This document shows positions 24,513-33,669 of a stretch of 64,000 bases of DNA, piece after piece. The stretch spans positions 434,001-498,000 of the forward strand of contig NZ_CP035130.1 of NCBI RefSeq assembly GCF_004101785.1, given 5' to 3'. The notes beneath the pieces are model-generated. The model was not told the origin of the DNA. It ran no database searches and was given only the letters and a program-made list of their open reading frames with translations. Made by a program: the position numbers and the translations under genes. The DNA is from Gudongella oleilytica. Its GTDB lineage: Bacteria > Bacillota > Clostridia > Tissierellales > Tissierellaceae. Every line of letters begins with the position of its first letter. The stretch's first letter is position 1.

Positions 24513-25730
24513 CTATTTGTTGAGTTTCTTCTCGACTCTTGGGGCTCTTAATCTATGTGCCTGAGGCATATTAGAGCCTAACAGCGGGAGCAGGTAATAC
24601 TTAAAGGCCTCTGTTACTCCGTTTCCGGCCTGGTTGATAAACTCATCGGGCATTGAACGTGTATTTCTTGCAACCTCTGAAAGCTGCGTGAGCCTGTAGT
24701 CTACAGAGTATAGTCCAGTTCTGTGGATAGTGACAGATCCGTCTACATTATGCCATAAGGCATATTGAGCAGCTTTCTCGCCAACCTCTCTGGCCTCCTG
24801 CTGATCTACATCTGATACACACCCAATGAATGATCTTTGCAGGTAGCCGAAAGTGTCGCTTCGAACTCTCTTTATCCCAAGCTTCTCCTTTATAAGGTTA
24901 GACAACAGATCCCCCAAAGCACCTGTACCCGAAAGCTGGACGTTGCCGTGACTGTCCACCTCGATATCCTTGGTCAGACTTGCGATTATCGGCGTGCCGC
25001 TTTCATCAGATACTCCCTCTGATACTGCAATAACACACCTGCCGTATCTATCGTAAACATCCCTGACATCATTGATAAAGCTCTCCACATTGAAGGGTCG
25101 CTCAGGCAGATAGATGAGATGTGGACCATCATCGGGATATTTTTGAGCCATAGATGCTGCTGCGGTCAAAAATCCAGCATTTCTTCCCATAACCACGCCA
25201 ATGTATACCCCTGCTAATGCTTTAACATCAAGGTTGACTCCCATAAAAGCCTGGGCAACGAATTTTGCTGCCGAGCCATAACCCGGACAATGGTCATTGA
25301 CCCTAAGGTCGTTGTCGATGGTCTTTGGAATATGGATCGCCCTTAGCTCATAACCTGACTGCATCGCCTTTTCATTGACGATCCTTACTGTATCTGCTGA
25401 ATCATTGCCACCTATGTAAAAGAAGTAGCGGATATTGTGAGCTTCCAGAACCTTGAATATCTTGTTGCAGTATTCATCATCAGGCTTGTCTCTGGTCGAG
25501 AGCAGGGCGGATGACGGTGTTCCCGCCACCTTTTCAAGGTTATTGGTAGTCTCCTGGGTAAGGTCCAGGAATTCCTCGTTTATTATTCCCCTGACGCCAT
25601 TCAAAGCTCCATATATCTTCTGAACCTGTGGAAATTTCCTTGCTTCAAGTACTACACCCACCATTGACTGGTTAATGACTGCGGTTGGTCCTCCGCCCTG
25701 GGCTACTAATACATTCCCTTCAAGCTTCAT
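24513..25730 (-). CDS. pfp: 6-phosphofructokinase, probably pyrophosphate-dependent
   Basis: Phosphorylates fructose 6-phosphate in glycolysis; 405 aa. Two active-site positions suggest the phosphoryl donor. PKTIDND at 135-141 has Lys where ATP enzymes have Gly (PGTIDND), and GGNDS at 107-111 has Asp where ATP enzymes have Gly, with Asn replacing the usual first Asp. Both Lys and Asp are marks of PPi enzymes, which are reversible and save ATP in fermenters. The start has an AAAGGAGGA ribosome site. It is a single gene divergent from kal. Confidence 0.85.
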   Translation of the reverse strand: MKLEGNVLVAQGGGPTAVINQSMVGVVLEARKFPQVQKIYGALNGVRGIINEEFLDLTQETTNNLEKVAGTPSSALLSTRDKPDDEYCNKIFKVLEAHNIRYFFYIGGNDSADTVRIVNEKAMQSGYELRAIHIPKTIDNDLRVNDHCPGYGSAAKFVAQAFMGVNLDVKALAGVYIGVVMGRNAGFLTAAASMAQKYPDDGPHLIYLPERPFNVESFINDVRDVYDRYGRCVIAVSEGVSDESGTPIIASLTKDIEVDSHGNVQLSGTGALGDLLSNLIKEKLGIKRVRSDTFGYLQRSFIGCVSDVDQQEAREVGEKAAQYALWHNVDGSVTIHRTGLYSVDYRLTQLSEVARNTRSMPDEFINQAGNGVTEAFKYYLLPLLGSNMPQAHRLRAPRVEKKLNK

Positions 25731-25758
25731 GATTTATCCTCCTTTATCAGTTGATCCC

Positions 25759-25787
25759 ATTATAAACACTGAGTTCCATTGATATCA
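25759..25787 (-). promoter_or_regulatory. Promoter of the phosphofructokinase gene
   Basis: Minus-strand TATAAT (25764-25759) with a weak TGATAT 17 bp upstream. A 16-bp inverted repeat (TGATAT-CATA-ATATCA, 25780-25795) overlaps the -35 and could be an operator. Confidence 0.45.
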
Positions 25788-25866
25788 TAATATCAGATAA
25801 CAGGCCTGTATTCAACAAGCTATGAAAGGGATAACGATTTCTCATGTGGAATAAAAACAAGGACTA

Positions 25867-25875
25867 TGTTATAAT
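25867..25875 (+). promoter_or_regulatory. Extended -10 promoter of kal
   Basis: TGTTATAAT with hexamer 25870-25875, 31 bp before the start. The -35 position reads TGGAAT, a poor match, so the extended -10 may carry recognition. Confidence 0.5.
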
Positions 25876-25905
25876 TGAGACAAACATTAACAGGGAGGTA
25901 TCTTG

Positions 25906-26289
25906 ATGGAAAAATCAATGATCAGAGTTAGAATGAGTGCACACGATGCCCACTACGGCGGTAATCTTGTCGACGGAGCCAGAATGCTGGGTCTGTTTGG
26001 AGACGTTGCGACTGAGCTTCTCATAAGGCTGGATGGAGACGAAGGACTTTTCGTTGCATATGACAAGGTGGAGTTCAAGGCGCCTGTTTTTGCAGGAGAT
26101 TACATCGAGGCAGTAGGCGAAATAGTGAGCGTTGGAAATACATCAAGAAAGATGAAGTTTGAAGCAAGAAAGGTTATCGTACCAAGACCTGACATAAACG
26201 AATCAGCATGCGACGTGCTGGAAGAACCGATAATCGTATGTATAGCTGAAGGAACCTGTGTAGTACCGAAGGATAAGAAGAGAAAATAA
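25906..26289 (+). CDS. kal: 3-aminobutyryl-CoA ammonia-lyase
   Basis: Removes ammonia from 3-aminobutyryl-CoA to give crotonyl-CoA, a late step of clostridial lysine fermentation. The 127-aa hotdog-fold protein begins [41 protein letters not shown], which I recognise as close to the Kal family. It is followed by kce, which makes its substrate, in one transcription unit interrupted only by a repeat element. ATG 25906 is chosen, 7 nt after GGAGG; a TTG three bases earlier is possible. Confidence 0.88.
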   Translation: MEKSMIRVRMSAHDAHYGGNLVDGARMLGLFGDVATELLIRLDGDEGLFVAYDKVEFKAPVFAGDYIEAVGEIVSVGNTSRKMKFEARKVIVPRPDINESACDVLEEPIIVCIAEGTCVVPKDKKRK

Positions 26290-26305
26290 TTCACAATGCA
26301 CAATT

Positions 26306-26366
26306 GAGATCCCTCCACTACGGTCGGGATGACAAAGCCTTTCATCGTCAATCGTCAATTGTCAAT
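26306..26366. repeat. Dispersed repeat, copy C, inside the kal-kce unit
   Basis: An inverted core (26306-26333, ending GTCGGGATGAC) followed by three heptamers CGTCAAT, CGTCAAT, TGTCAAT (26346-26366). It fills the 133-bp gap between kal and kce. The element has no strong terminator, so co-transcription could survive. Confidence 0.65.
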
Positions 26367-26422
26367 TTGTGTTTTCCCCTTTCCCCTTTCCAACTAACCA
26401 ACTTATACGAGGAGATGTTATT

Positions 26423-27247
26423 ATGGAAAAACTAATAATTACTGCTGCCATTTGCGGGGCAGAGGTAACAAAGGAAAACAATCCAAATGTGCCATATACA
26501 ATAGAAGAAATTGGCAGAGAAGCAGAGGCTGCATATAAAGCAGGAGCGAGCATAATCCACCTTCATGTAAGAGAGGACGACGGCACTCCCACTCAAAGTA
26601 AGGAAAGATTTAAGCTTGCAATGGATGAAATCAGAAGAAGGTGTCCGGATGTCATAATCCAGCCGTCCACAGGTGGTGCTGTCGGGATGACAGACGAAGA
26701 AAGACTTCAGCCAACTGAGCTGTATCCTGAAATGGCTACTCTTGACTGCGGAACACTTAATTTTGGTGGAGACGAGATCTTTGTAAACACAGAAACAACC
26801 ATTAAGAATTTTGGAAGGATCATGATAGAAAGAGACATTAAGCCGGAGGTTGAGGTATTTGACAAGGGCATGATCGACTATGCCATCAGATTCCAGAAGC
26901 AAGGCTTCATTAAAGCCCCCATGCACTTCGATTTCGTTCTTGGGGTCCAGATGTCAGCTACTGCAAGGGATCTGGCATTTATGGTGGACAGCATACCACA
27001 GGGCTCCACCTGGACTGCAGCCGGTATAGGCAGGAACCAATTCCCGATAGCTGCCATGGCAATAGTTATGGGCGGAAACGTGAGAGTCGGTTTTGAAGAC
27101 AACACCTATATAGAGAAGGGTGTCCTTGCAAAATCCAACGGTGAAATGGTAGAAAAGGTTGTAAGACTTGCCAAGGAGCTTGGAAGAGAAATAGCGACTC
27201 CTGCAGAAGCAAGGGAAATACTTGGGCTGAAACCACTAAAAGCTTAA
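26423..27247 (+). CDS. kce: 3-keto-5-aminohexanoate cleavage enzyme
   Basis: Condenses 3-keto-5-aminohexanoate with acetyl-CoA to give acetoacetate and 3-aminobutyryl-CoA in lysine fermentation. The 274-aa protein belongs to the BKACE (DUF849) family. The zinc ligands His46 and His48 sit in the motif HLHVRE at exactly the positions known for Kce, and a Glu near residue 225 (GFEDN) is the likely third ligand. The adjacent kal supports this substrate over other BKACE activities. The start has GAGGAG 8 nt upstream. Earlier pathway genes (kamA, kamDE, kdd) are not in the window. Confidence 0.9.
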   Translation: MEKLIITAAICGAEVTKENNPNVPYTIEEIGREAEAAYKAGASIIHLHVREDDGTPTQSKERFKLAMDEIRRRCPDVIIQPSTGGAVGMTDEERLQPTELYPEMATLDCGTLNFGGDEIFVNTETTIKNFGRIMIERDIKPEVEVFDKGMIDYAIRFQKQGFIKAPMHFDFVLGVQMSATARDLAFMVDSIPQGSTWTAAGIGRNQFPIAAMAIVMGGNVRVGFEDNTYIEKGVLAKSNGEMVEKVVRLAKELGREIATPAEAREILGLKPLKA

Positions 27248-27272
27248 TAAATATTTATTTATGTGATATAAT
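27244..27272 (+). promoter_or_regulatory. Promoter of the gamma-glutamyltransferase gene
   Basis: TTAATA at 27244-27249, 17 bp, extended -10 TGATATAAT (hexamer 27267-27272). The following palindrome starts on the last two bases of the -10, so the hairpin DNA spans the start of transcription. Confidence 0.5.
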
Positions 27273-27303
27273 TGGTACCAACAGCGGTACCAATTTTCTT
27301 TTC
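27271..27303 (+). terminator. Terminator of kal-kce
   Basis: Perfect 9-bp stem ATTGGTACC / GGTACCAAT with a 6-nt loop, followed by TTTTCTTTTC. It lies 24 bp after the kce stop. Confidence 0.8.
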
Positions 27304-27326
27304 TCTATTTAATTTCCCATAAGGAT

Positions 27327-28943
27327 GTGAAAAAATTGAAATTTGACCCCTATTATCAAAGATATCCGTCAAAGAGGAATCTGATTTTTGGGCATAAGGG
27401 TATGGTTTCCACTACCCACCCTATAGCGTCACAGGCTGGGATCACGGTCATGAAGGCTGGAGGGAATGCCTTTGATGGTGCCATCGCCGCAGCTGCAGCA
27501 CTGACAGTAGTAGAACCGACAAGCAATGGTATCGGAGGAGATGCCTTTGCAATCCTTTCCAGGGATGGAGAGATCCTTGGGATAAATGGAAGTGGAAGAT
27601 CTCCTCAAAAACTGACCATCCAATGGTTAAGGGATAATGGCTACGATAAAATACCAAAATATGGCCCTTTAGCCGTTACCGTTCCCGGGGCAGTATCTGT
27701 GTGGGCAGAAATTAACCGAAGGTTTGGAAAGCTTCCACTTGATGAGGTTTTAAAACCTGCTGTAGAAATTGCAAGAAACGGCCATGTAGTCCACACTACA
27801 GTTGCAAGATATTGGAAACAGGCATTGGAAAGATACTCTGAATTAGCGGATAAGCCTTACATAAATCCATGGTTTGACCACTTTACCATGGAAGGCCGCA
27901 CACCTTATCCTGGGGAGCTTTGGAAATCTGAGGAGCAGGCAAGGACTCTTGAGCTCATAGCCTCATCCGGCGGGGAGTCATTTTACAGAGGAGAGCTTGC
28001 AGAAAAGATTTCAGGATTTATCAAAGCATCAGGCGGTCTCATGGAAAAAGAAGATCTGGCAGCGCATCATGCAGAATGGGTAAAGCCAATAACTACTTCA
28101 TTCAGAGGCTACGATGTTTGGGAGATACCTCCCAATGGGCAAGGCATAACGGCTCTTATGGCTCTCGGTATACTTGACAGGCTGGAAAAGGGACATATAG
28201 AGGATCCTGAAACGATACACAGAGCGATCGAGGCTATGAAGCTGGGCTTTGAGGATGGCAACAGGATCATTGGAGATCAGGATCATATGGATGACAGCTG
28301 GAGAGCTGTCCTTGAGCCTGAGTATCTGTCTATGAGAGCAGGGCTGATAACCGGGAATGCAAGGCTTCCACTGGACAATCAGCCTAAACGCGGAGGTACG
28401 GTATACCTCGCAGCAGCAGATGGAGAGGGAAACATGATATCGTATATCCAAAGCAACTATTGGGGCTTCGGGTCAGGGCTCGTGGTACCGGGAACTGGTA
28501 TCTCTCTCCACAACAGAGGGTATGACTTCGTGTGTGAGGAGGGGCACCCCAACTCATTGCTGCCTGGAAAGAGACCATATCATACAATCATACCTGGATT
28601 CCTGTCAAAGGATGGAAAACCGATTGGGCCATTTGGAGTTATGGGAGCCTATATGCAGCCACAGGGACATCTTCAGGTTGTCCTCAATTCCATAGAGTTT
28701 GGACTCAATCCCCAGGATGCCCTCGATTCACCGAGATGGCAGTGGATAGGAGGCAACAATATCCAGGTAGAGAAGAGCTTCCCGACTGAGCTGGCAGAGG
28801 CTCTTGCCAGAAAGGGTCACGATGTATCTGTAAATCTTGATACCGGAAGCTTTGGCAGAGGTCAGATAATCTGGAGAGATGATAACGGAGTATTGTGCGG
28901 AGGAACGGAAAGCAGAGCGGATGGATATATAGCGGTGTGGTAG
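27327..28943 (+). CDS. Gamma-glutamyltransferase family protein, intracellular
   Basis: 538-aa Ntn-hydrolase that matures by self-cleavage; the likely nucleophile is Thr358 in RGGTVYLAAADGEGN. It should cleave gamma-glutamyl bonds (glutathione or gamma-glutamyl peptides) or act on a related acyl substrate. There is no signal peptide, unlike classic secreted GGT; this resembles cytoplasmic YwrD-type proteins. SNGIGGDAFA near residue 72 and GPFGVMGAYMQPQGH near 435 are family motifs. It starts at GTG 27327, or TTG 27336; neither has an ideal ribosome site. Whether it feeds the fermentation genes beside it is unknown. Confidence 0.85.
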   Translation: MKKLKFDPYYQRYPSKRNLIFGHKGMVSTTHPIASQAGITVMKAGGNAFDGAIAAAAALTVVEPTSNGIGGDAFAILSRDGEILGINGSGRSPQKLTIQWLRDNGYDKIPKYGPLAVTVPGAVSVWAEINRRFGKLPLDEVLKPAVEIARNGHVVHTTVARYWKQALERYSELADKPYINPWFDHFTMEGRTPYPGELWKSEEQARTLELIASSGGESFYRGELAEKISGFIKASGGLMEKEDLAAHHAEWVKPITTSFRGYDVWEIPPNGQGITALMALGILDRLEKGHIEDPETIHRAIEAMKLGFEDGNRIIGDQDHMDDSWRAVLEPEYLSMRAGLITGNARLPLDNQPKRGGTVYLAAADGEGNMISYIQSNYWGFGSGLVVPGTGISLHNRGYDFVCEEGHPNSLLPGKRPYHTIIPGFLSKDGKPIGPFGVMGAYMQPQGHLQVVLNSIEFGLNPQDALDSPRWQWIGGNNIQVEKSFPTELAEALARKGHDVSVNLDTGSFGRGQIIWRDDNGVLCGGTESRADGYIAVW

Positions 28944-28948
28944 TATCA

Positions 28949-29088
28949 ATTGACAATGGACAATGGACAATGCACAATGAAAGGCTTTGTCATTCCGAGC
29001 GAAGTCGAGGAATCTCAGCTTTTAGTTCTTCGATTTTAGCTCTAACTTGGTTTCCAATTGTGCACTTTGAATTGTGAATTGTGAATTG
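28949..29088. repeat. Dispersed repeat, copy D, most complete
   Basis: The left end has four heptamers (ATTGACA, ATGGACA, ATGGACA, ATGCACA; 28949-28976), then the core starting GTCATTCCGAGCG (28989-29016). The right end has three TGAATTG heptamers (29068-29088), roughly inverted relative to the left. This symmetrical 140-bp layout is the best model for the family. It fills the gap between the gamma-glutamyltransferase and glpX genes. Confidence 0.7.
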
Positions 29089-29109
29089 GTGAAAAAGGGG
29101 GTTTAAGTG

Positions 29110-30078
29110 ATGGATAGAAACTTAGCGGTAAATCTTGCGAGAGTAACAGAGGCTGCAGCTCTTGCCAGTGCAAGGATGCTGGGAAGAGGCGATAAGAACA
29201 AGGCTGACCAGCTGGCCGTAGATGCCATGAGAAGGATGTTCGACACCATAGACATAGATGGAGAAGTTGTTATTGGCGAGGGAGAGATGGACGAGGCTCC
29301 AATGCTCTACATAGGTGAGCACATTGGTACTCCCAGAGAAGGCAACCCCAAGGTTGATATAGCAGTAGACCCCTTGGATGGAACTCTTGCAGTCGCCCAT
29401 GGACTGGCCAATGCAATAGCTGTAGTTGCCGTAGCTCCCAGAGGATGTCTTTTGAATGCACCTGATATGTACATGGAAAAGCTGGCTGTAGGACCCAAGG
29501 CAAAGGGAGCAATAGACATTAAGGCTTCTGTTAAAGTTAATATCGAGAATGTTGCTAAGGCGCTTGAGAAGGATCCATCTGACATAACGGTCATAATACT
29601 CGACAGGGAACGCCACAGGAAGATGATAAATGAGATCAGGGAAACTGGCGCCAGACTGAAGTTCATATATGATGGAGATGTTCTGGGAGCAATATCGACC
29701 TGCTTTGAAGAAGCAGGGGTAGACATACTCATGGGTAGCGGAGGAGCGCCGGAGGGTGTTCTTGCAGCAGCTGCCCTGAAGTGTCTGGGGGGAGAATTCC
29801 AGGGGATTTTATTACCTGAAGATGAAGTTCAGAGAGAACGATGCATAAGAATGGGAGTGGAGTTAGATAAGGTATATCTTACCGATGACCTTGTAAAGGG
29901 AGACGAGATTGCCTTCTCCGCCACCGGAGTAAGCTATGGAGAGCTTCTTGAGGGTGTAAAGTATTTGGATAACAACAGAGCTACTACAGAGACTCTTATT
30001 CTTAGAGCCGAAACAGGGACGGTAAGGTTTATGAAGGCGGTCCATCAACTGGATAAAAAGCCCGAATACGCCAAGTAA
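29110..30078 (+). CDS. glpX: Fructose-1,6-bisphosphatase, class II
   Basis: Hydrolyses fructose 1,6-bisphosphate to fructose 6-phosphate in gluconeogenesis. The 322-aa protein has the GlpX motifs [17 protein letters not shown] and [10 protein letters not shown] (metal-binding Asp/Glu) and [20 protein letters not shown] (phosphate binding). ATG 29110 is chosen 8 nt after a GGGG tract; a GTG three bases upstream is possible. It lies 17 bp before rho and is likely co-transcribed with it. Confidence 0.95.
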   Translation: MDRNLAVNLARVTEAAALASARMLGRGDKNKADQLAVDAMRRMFDTIDIDGEVVIGEGEMDEAPMLYIGEHIGTPREGNPKVDIAVDPLDGTLAVAHGLANAIAVVAVAPRGCLLNAPDMYMEKLAVGPKAKGAIDIKASVKVNIENVAKALEKDPSDITVIILDRERHRKMINEIRETGARLKFIYDGDVLGAISTCFEEAGVDILMGSGGAPEGVLAAAALKCLGGEFQGILLPEDEVQRERCIRMGVELDKVYLTDDLVKGDEIAFSATGVSYGELLEGVKYLDNNRATTETLILRAETGTVRFMKAVHQLDKKPEYAK

Positions 30079-30095
30079 TAAAGAGAGGTGATATA

Positions 30096-31484
30096 TTGAG
30101 TCAGGAATTGTTGGAAAAGAAGAACTTAAGTCAGCTAAGAGAAATTGCAAAGGCTTATGGTATTGAAAAGACTTATAAATACAAAAAAGAGGAGCTTCTT
30201 GAGCTAATAGTAAGAACTTTGTCGTCAGAGCCTGCTGGTAATGAGTCAGTTGAGAGCGCTGAACCGGAGTCATCCACTGATGAGGTACCGGAGGAGAAGC
30301 TCGAAATAACCGACCTGGACACCGAGGACCTTTCAGACAAGGCATCTGAGGAGATGGAGCAGCTTGAGGATATCAACATAGCCGAGGGTATCCTTGAAAT
30401 GCATCAGGATGGCTACGGATTTCTAAGAAGGGATAACTATCTGTCGGGAGAGGATGATATATATATTTCACCTTCCCAAATCAGGAGATTCCATCTGCAA
30501 ACAGGAGATAAAATAACTGGTATAACAAGGCCTCCAAAGGCAGGGGAAAAGTTTAATGCACTCCTTTATGTGAAGGCTGTAAACGACATGCCGCCTGCAA
30601 CTGCCATAAACAGACCTGATTTTGACAGTCTGACGCCGATCTATCCTACTGAAAGGCTGATACTTGAAACCGGAGCCAAGGAATATGCAACGAGAATGAT
30701 CGACCTCGTAGCGCCCATAGGAAAGGGTCAAAGGGGTATGATAGTCGCACCTCCAAAGGCGGGCAAGACTACTCTGCTTAAGATGATCGCCAATGGCATA
30801 GCCCAAAATCATCCTGAGGTCGAGATGATAATCCTTTTGATCGATGAGAGACCAGAGGAAGTAACTGACATGAAAAGATCCGTCAAGGGAGATGTTGTTT
30901 ACTCAACATTTGACGAGCTGCCAAAGAACCACACAAAGGTTGCGGAAATAGTTCTGGAAAGAGCGAAGCGACTGGTTGAGCATGGAAAGGATGTAGTTAT
31001 TCTCTTAGACAGCATCACAAGACTTGCCAGAGCCTACAACCTTACTATTCCTCCCACAGGGAGAACATTGTCAGGAGGCCTGGACCCCGGTGCTCTCCAC
31101 AAGCCGAAGAGATTCTTCGGAGCGGCGAGGAATCTTGAAGAGGGCGGAAGCCTTACTATCCTTGCCACTGCATTAGTGGAAACAGGCAGCAGGATGGATG
31201 ATGTTATTTTCGAGGAGTTCAAGGGTACAGGTAATATGGAGATACACCTTGACAGGAAGCTTTCAGAAAAGAGGATATTCCCTGCGATAGATATTTACAA
31301 GTCGGGGACCAGGAGAGAAGAGCTGATCATGACCCAGAAGGAGCTTGAGACCGTATGGGCGATGAGGAAGGCTCTTGGAAGCGGCAGCACTCAGGAGGTA
31401 ACCGAGCTATTGATAGCCAAGCTTCTTGAAACTAAAACCAATGAAGATTTCATAACTGAAATGAGAAATAAAATTTGGATATAG
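30096..31484 (+). CDS. rho: Transcription termination factor Rho
   Basis: Hexameric RNA helicase that ends transcription. The 462-aa protein has the N-terminal Rho_N helix-turn region (about 1-45), an acidic Ser/Glu-rich linker (about 46-100), the RNA-binding cold-shock-like domain (about 105-175, [23 protein letters not shown]) and the ATPase core with Walker A PPKAGKTT and [13 protein letters not shown]. It starts at TTG 30096, 5 nt after AGAGAGGTG. The order rho-rpmE is conserved in clostridia. Confidence 0.97.
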   Translation: MSQELLEKKNLSQLREIAKAYGIEKTYKYKKEELLELIVRTLSSEPAGNESVESAEPESSTDEVPEEKLEITDLDTEDLSDKASEEMEQLEDINIAEGILEMHQDGYGFLRRDNYLSGEDDIYISPSQIRRFHLQTGDKITGITRPPKAGEKFNALLYVKAVNDMPPATAINRPDFDSLTPIYPTERLILETGAKEYATRMIDLVAPIGKGQRGMIVAPPKAGKTTLLKMIANGIAQNHPEVEMIILLIDERPEEVTDMKRSVKGDVVYSTFDELPKNHTKVAEIVLERAKRLVEHGKDVVILLDSITRLARAYNLTIPPTGRTLSGGLDPGALHKPKRFFGAARNLEEGGSLTILATALVETGSRMDDVIFEEFKGTGNMEIHLDRKLSEKRIFPAIDIYKSGTRREELIMTQKELETVWAMRKALGSGSTQEVTELLIAKLLETKTNEDFITEMRNKIWI

Positions 31485-31513
31485 TTGAATATTTTTAGAT
31501 GCTGTGCTATAAT
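31485..31513 (+). promoter_or_regulatory. Promoter of rpmE
   Basis: TTGAAT at 31485-31490, immediately after the rho stop, 17 bp, then TATAAT at 31508-31513 with an extended TGC. A very good sigma-A match. Confidence 0.75.
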
Positions 31514-31576
31514 TTAGTGGTTATATCGAGGAGTAGTTGCAAAAATAGATACTCGTATTGAAGAGAGGTGAATGTA

Positions 31577-31777
31577 ATGAAGGCAGGAATCCATCCAGCA
31601 TATAAAGAAGTAACTGTAACATGTGCATGTGGTAACACATTCACAACAGGCTCCACTAAGGATGAGCTTAGAGTGGAAGTATGTTCAGAGTGCCATCCAT
31701 TCTTTACCGGCAAGCAAAAGTTTGTTGAGCGTGGCGGGCGTGTAGAGAAATTCAAGAAGAAATATTCAATCGATTAG
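31577..31777 (+). CDS. rpmE: 50S ribosomal protein L31, zinc-binding form
   Basis: 66-aa ribosomal protein bridging the subunits. Four cysteines in two pairs (CACG and CSEC) mark the zinc-containing C+ type, as opposed to the zinc-free form used in zinc starvation. ATG 31577 follows AGAGAGGTGAATGTA; an in-frame GTG at 31568 is part of the ribosome site. It has its own promoter and terminator. Confidence 0.97.
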   Translation: MKAGIHPAYKEVTVTCACGNTFTTGSTKDELRVEVCSECHPFFTGKQKFVERGGRVEKFKKKYSID

Positions 31778-31790
31778 TTTCTTCAACGAC

Positions 31791-31825
31791 GGGTTAGTTG
31801 CATCTGCACTAACCCATATTTTTTA
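31791..31825 (+). terminator. Terminator of rpmE
   Basis: Perfect 8-bp stem GGGTTAGT / ACTAACCC with a 9-nt loop, then ATATTTTTT. The downstream DUF1385 gene follows at once without an evident promoter, so read-through is probably needed. Confidence 0.8.
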
Positions 31826-31840
31826 TGAGGAAGTGTATTT

Positions 31841-32806
31841 ATGGCAAAGCTCAAAACTGCACGTGTAAGTGCGAAACATAAAACGACCATTGGCGGGCAG
31901 GCACTTATTGAGGGAGTTATGATGAAAGGGCCTGACAAGATCGCCATAGCAGTGAGGAAGCCTGACAACGATATTGAGCTCAAGGTAGAGCCGGTGAGAT
32001 CTCTTGCAAAGAAGAGCAGGATCTTTACTCTGCCATTCATCAGAGGGATGGTCGGACTTATTGACGCCCTTAAGATTGGCACAGGGGCATTGCTCTATTC
32101 TGCCGAGTTCTTTGAGGACGAGCCTCCCAGGGATAAAGATGGAAAACCAAAGAAAACCCTGATAGAGAGGATCTTCAAGGAAAAGGCGCAGGAAGTGGAG
32201 ATGACACTTGCCGTCGTCATATCACTTGCATTGACCATCGGGATATTCATGGTACTTCCAAGCCTCATAACAAACCTTCTGAGAGGCAGGATAAACAGTA
32301 CAATAGGACTGAACCTGGTGGAGGGTGTTTTAAGGATAGCAATATTCCTTATCTATGTGGTGTGGGTATCAAAGCTTGATGATATCAAGCGAGTGTTCCA
32401 ATACCACGGAGCTGAGCACAAGAGCATCCACTGCTATGAGAATGAGATGCCATTGACTGTAGAAAATGTAAAACGATTCCCAATACTCCACGCAAGATGC
32501 GGGACAAGCTTTCTATTCATGGTCATGATAGTGAGCATAATTGTTCTTTCATTTTTCGGTTGGCCAAATCCTGTGATGAGAGTGGTTACGAGGATATTGA
32601 TGTTCCCTGTGATCGCAGGGATATCCTACGAAATAAACAGAGTGATCGGCAGAAGTGATTCGAGGCTTTGCTACGCACTGAGCTACCCTGGCCTTATGAT
32701 ACAGAAGCTGGCCACAGTCAAAGAGCCGGATGACTCGCAGATAGAGGTGGCCATCAAATCGCTGCTTGCAGTAATACCTGAGAACAAGGAGGCAGACTTG
32801 TGGTAA
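31841..32806 (+). CDS. DUF1385 family membrane protein
   Basis: 321 aa, function unknown. The N-terminal third is soluble with the family motif IGGQALIEGVMMKGP; hydrophobic segments lie around 115-145, 155-185 and 220-260. A conserved polar stretch YHGAEHKSIHCYE (His, Glu and Cys rich, near residue 187) looks like a metal site. Its fixed place between rpmE and prmC across clostridia suggests a housekeeping role, but none is established. The start follows ATGAGGAAGTG. It overlaps the prmC start by 7 bp. Confidence 0.85.
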   Translation: MAKLKTARVSAKHKTTIGGQALIEGVMMKGPDKIAIAVRKPDNDIELKVEPVRSLAKKSRIFTLPFIRGMVGLIDALKIGTGALLYSAEFFEDEPPRDKDGKPKKTLIERIFKEKAQEVEMTLAVVISLALTIGIFMVLPSLITNLLRGRINSTIGLNLVEGVLRIAIFLIYVVWVSKLDDIKRVFQYHGAEHKSIHCYENEMPLTVENVKRFPILHARCGTSFLFMVMIVSIIVLSFFGWPNPVMRVVTRILMFPVIAGISYEINRVIGRSDSRLCYALSYPGLMIQKLATVKEPDDSQIEVAIKSLLAVIPENKEADLW

Positions 32807-33657
32807 TACAAGAGCTGCTAAAATGGGGGAGCGAAGCTCTGTCAGGAATTGAATACTCTAATCCCCAGCAGGAAACAAGACTTATCCTGTCCCAATTGCT
32901 GGGAGTGGATAGGTCTTATCTTTATGCCCATGGAGACAAAGAGGTTTCTGAGGAAGAAAAGGATAAATTCATTTGGATAATTGAGAGGCGTAAATCAGGG
33001 GAGCCTCTTCAGTATATATTAGGCATACAGGAATTTATGGGAATTGATTTTAAAGTCGGTAACGGGGTTCTGATCCCAAGGGGGGACACCGAGCTCCTGG
33101 TGGAATGGCTGATAAAATTCATCGATGAGGAATTTGATGACAGGACCTACAGGATGCTTGATATTGGCGTCGGCAGCGGTGCCATATCTCTTTCGACAGC
33201 GTATCACAGACCAAAAGGCGAGATCCTTGGGGTCGATATCTCCAAAGAAGCCCTTATGATCGCTGAGGAAAACAGAATAAACTTAAGGCTTGATAATGTC
33301 AGATTCATTGAGAGCGATCTGTTTTCATCCATTGGAGAGGAATATCTTCAAGGCTTCGATATCATTGCTTCGAACCCGCCTTATATTCCTGAGGGAAACA
33401 GAGAGACCCTCCAGAAGGAGGTCAGGATGTACGAGCCGGCTCTGGCCCTTTTTGGGGGAGAAGACGGACTTGACTACTACAGGAAGATAACCTCGCAGGC
33501 AAGGAAATACCTCGCTAACGGAGGATTATTGATTTTCGAGATTGGTGCCGGACAGGGGCCGGATGTCGCTCGGATCATGGAGGGAAATGGTTTTAAAGCT
33601 GTGACTGTCGAAAAGGATCTTGAGAACAGGGACAGGATAGTCGCGGGAAGATCATAA
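32800..33657 (+). CDS. prmC: Peptide chain release factor N5-glutamine methyltransferase
   Basis: Methylates the Gln of the GGQ motif in release factors using SAM. The 285-aa protein has an N-terminal helical substrate-binding domain (about 1-75) and a Rossmann methyltransferase with DIGVGSGAISLS and the catalytic NPPY motif at 192-195. It starts at GTG 32800, overlapping the previous stop and 7 nt after AAGGAGG. Its target prfA is encoded 1.2 kb downstream, past two chromate-transporter halves. Confidence 0.95.
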   Translation: MVIQELLKWGSEALSGIEYSNPQQETRLILSQLLGVDRSYLYAHGDKEVSEEEKDKFIWIIERRKSGEPLQYILGIQEFMGIDFKVGNGVLIPRGDTELLVEWLIKFIDEEFDDRTYRMLDIGVGSGAISLSTAYHRPKGEILGVDISKEALMIAEENRINLRLDNVRFIESDLFSSIGEEYLQGFDIIASNPPYIPEGNRETLQKEVRMYEPALALFGGEDGLDYYRKITSQARKYLANGGLLIFEIGAGQGPDVARIMEGNGFKAVTVEKDLENRDRIVAGRS

Positions 33658-33669
33658 AGGAGGGGTAAT

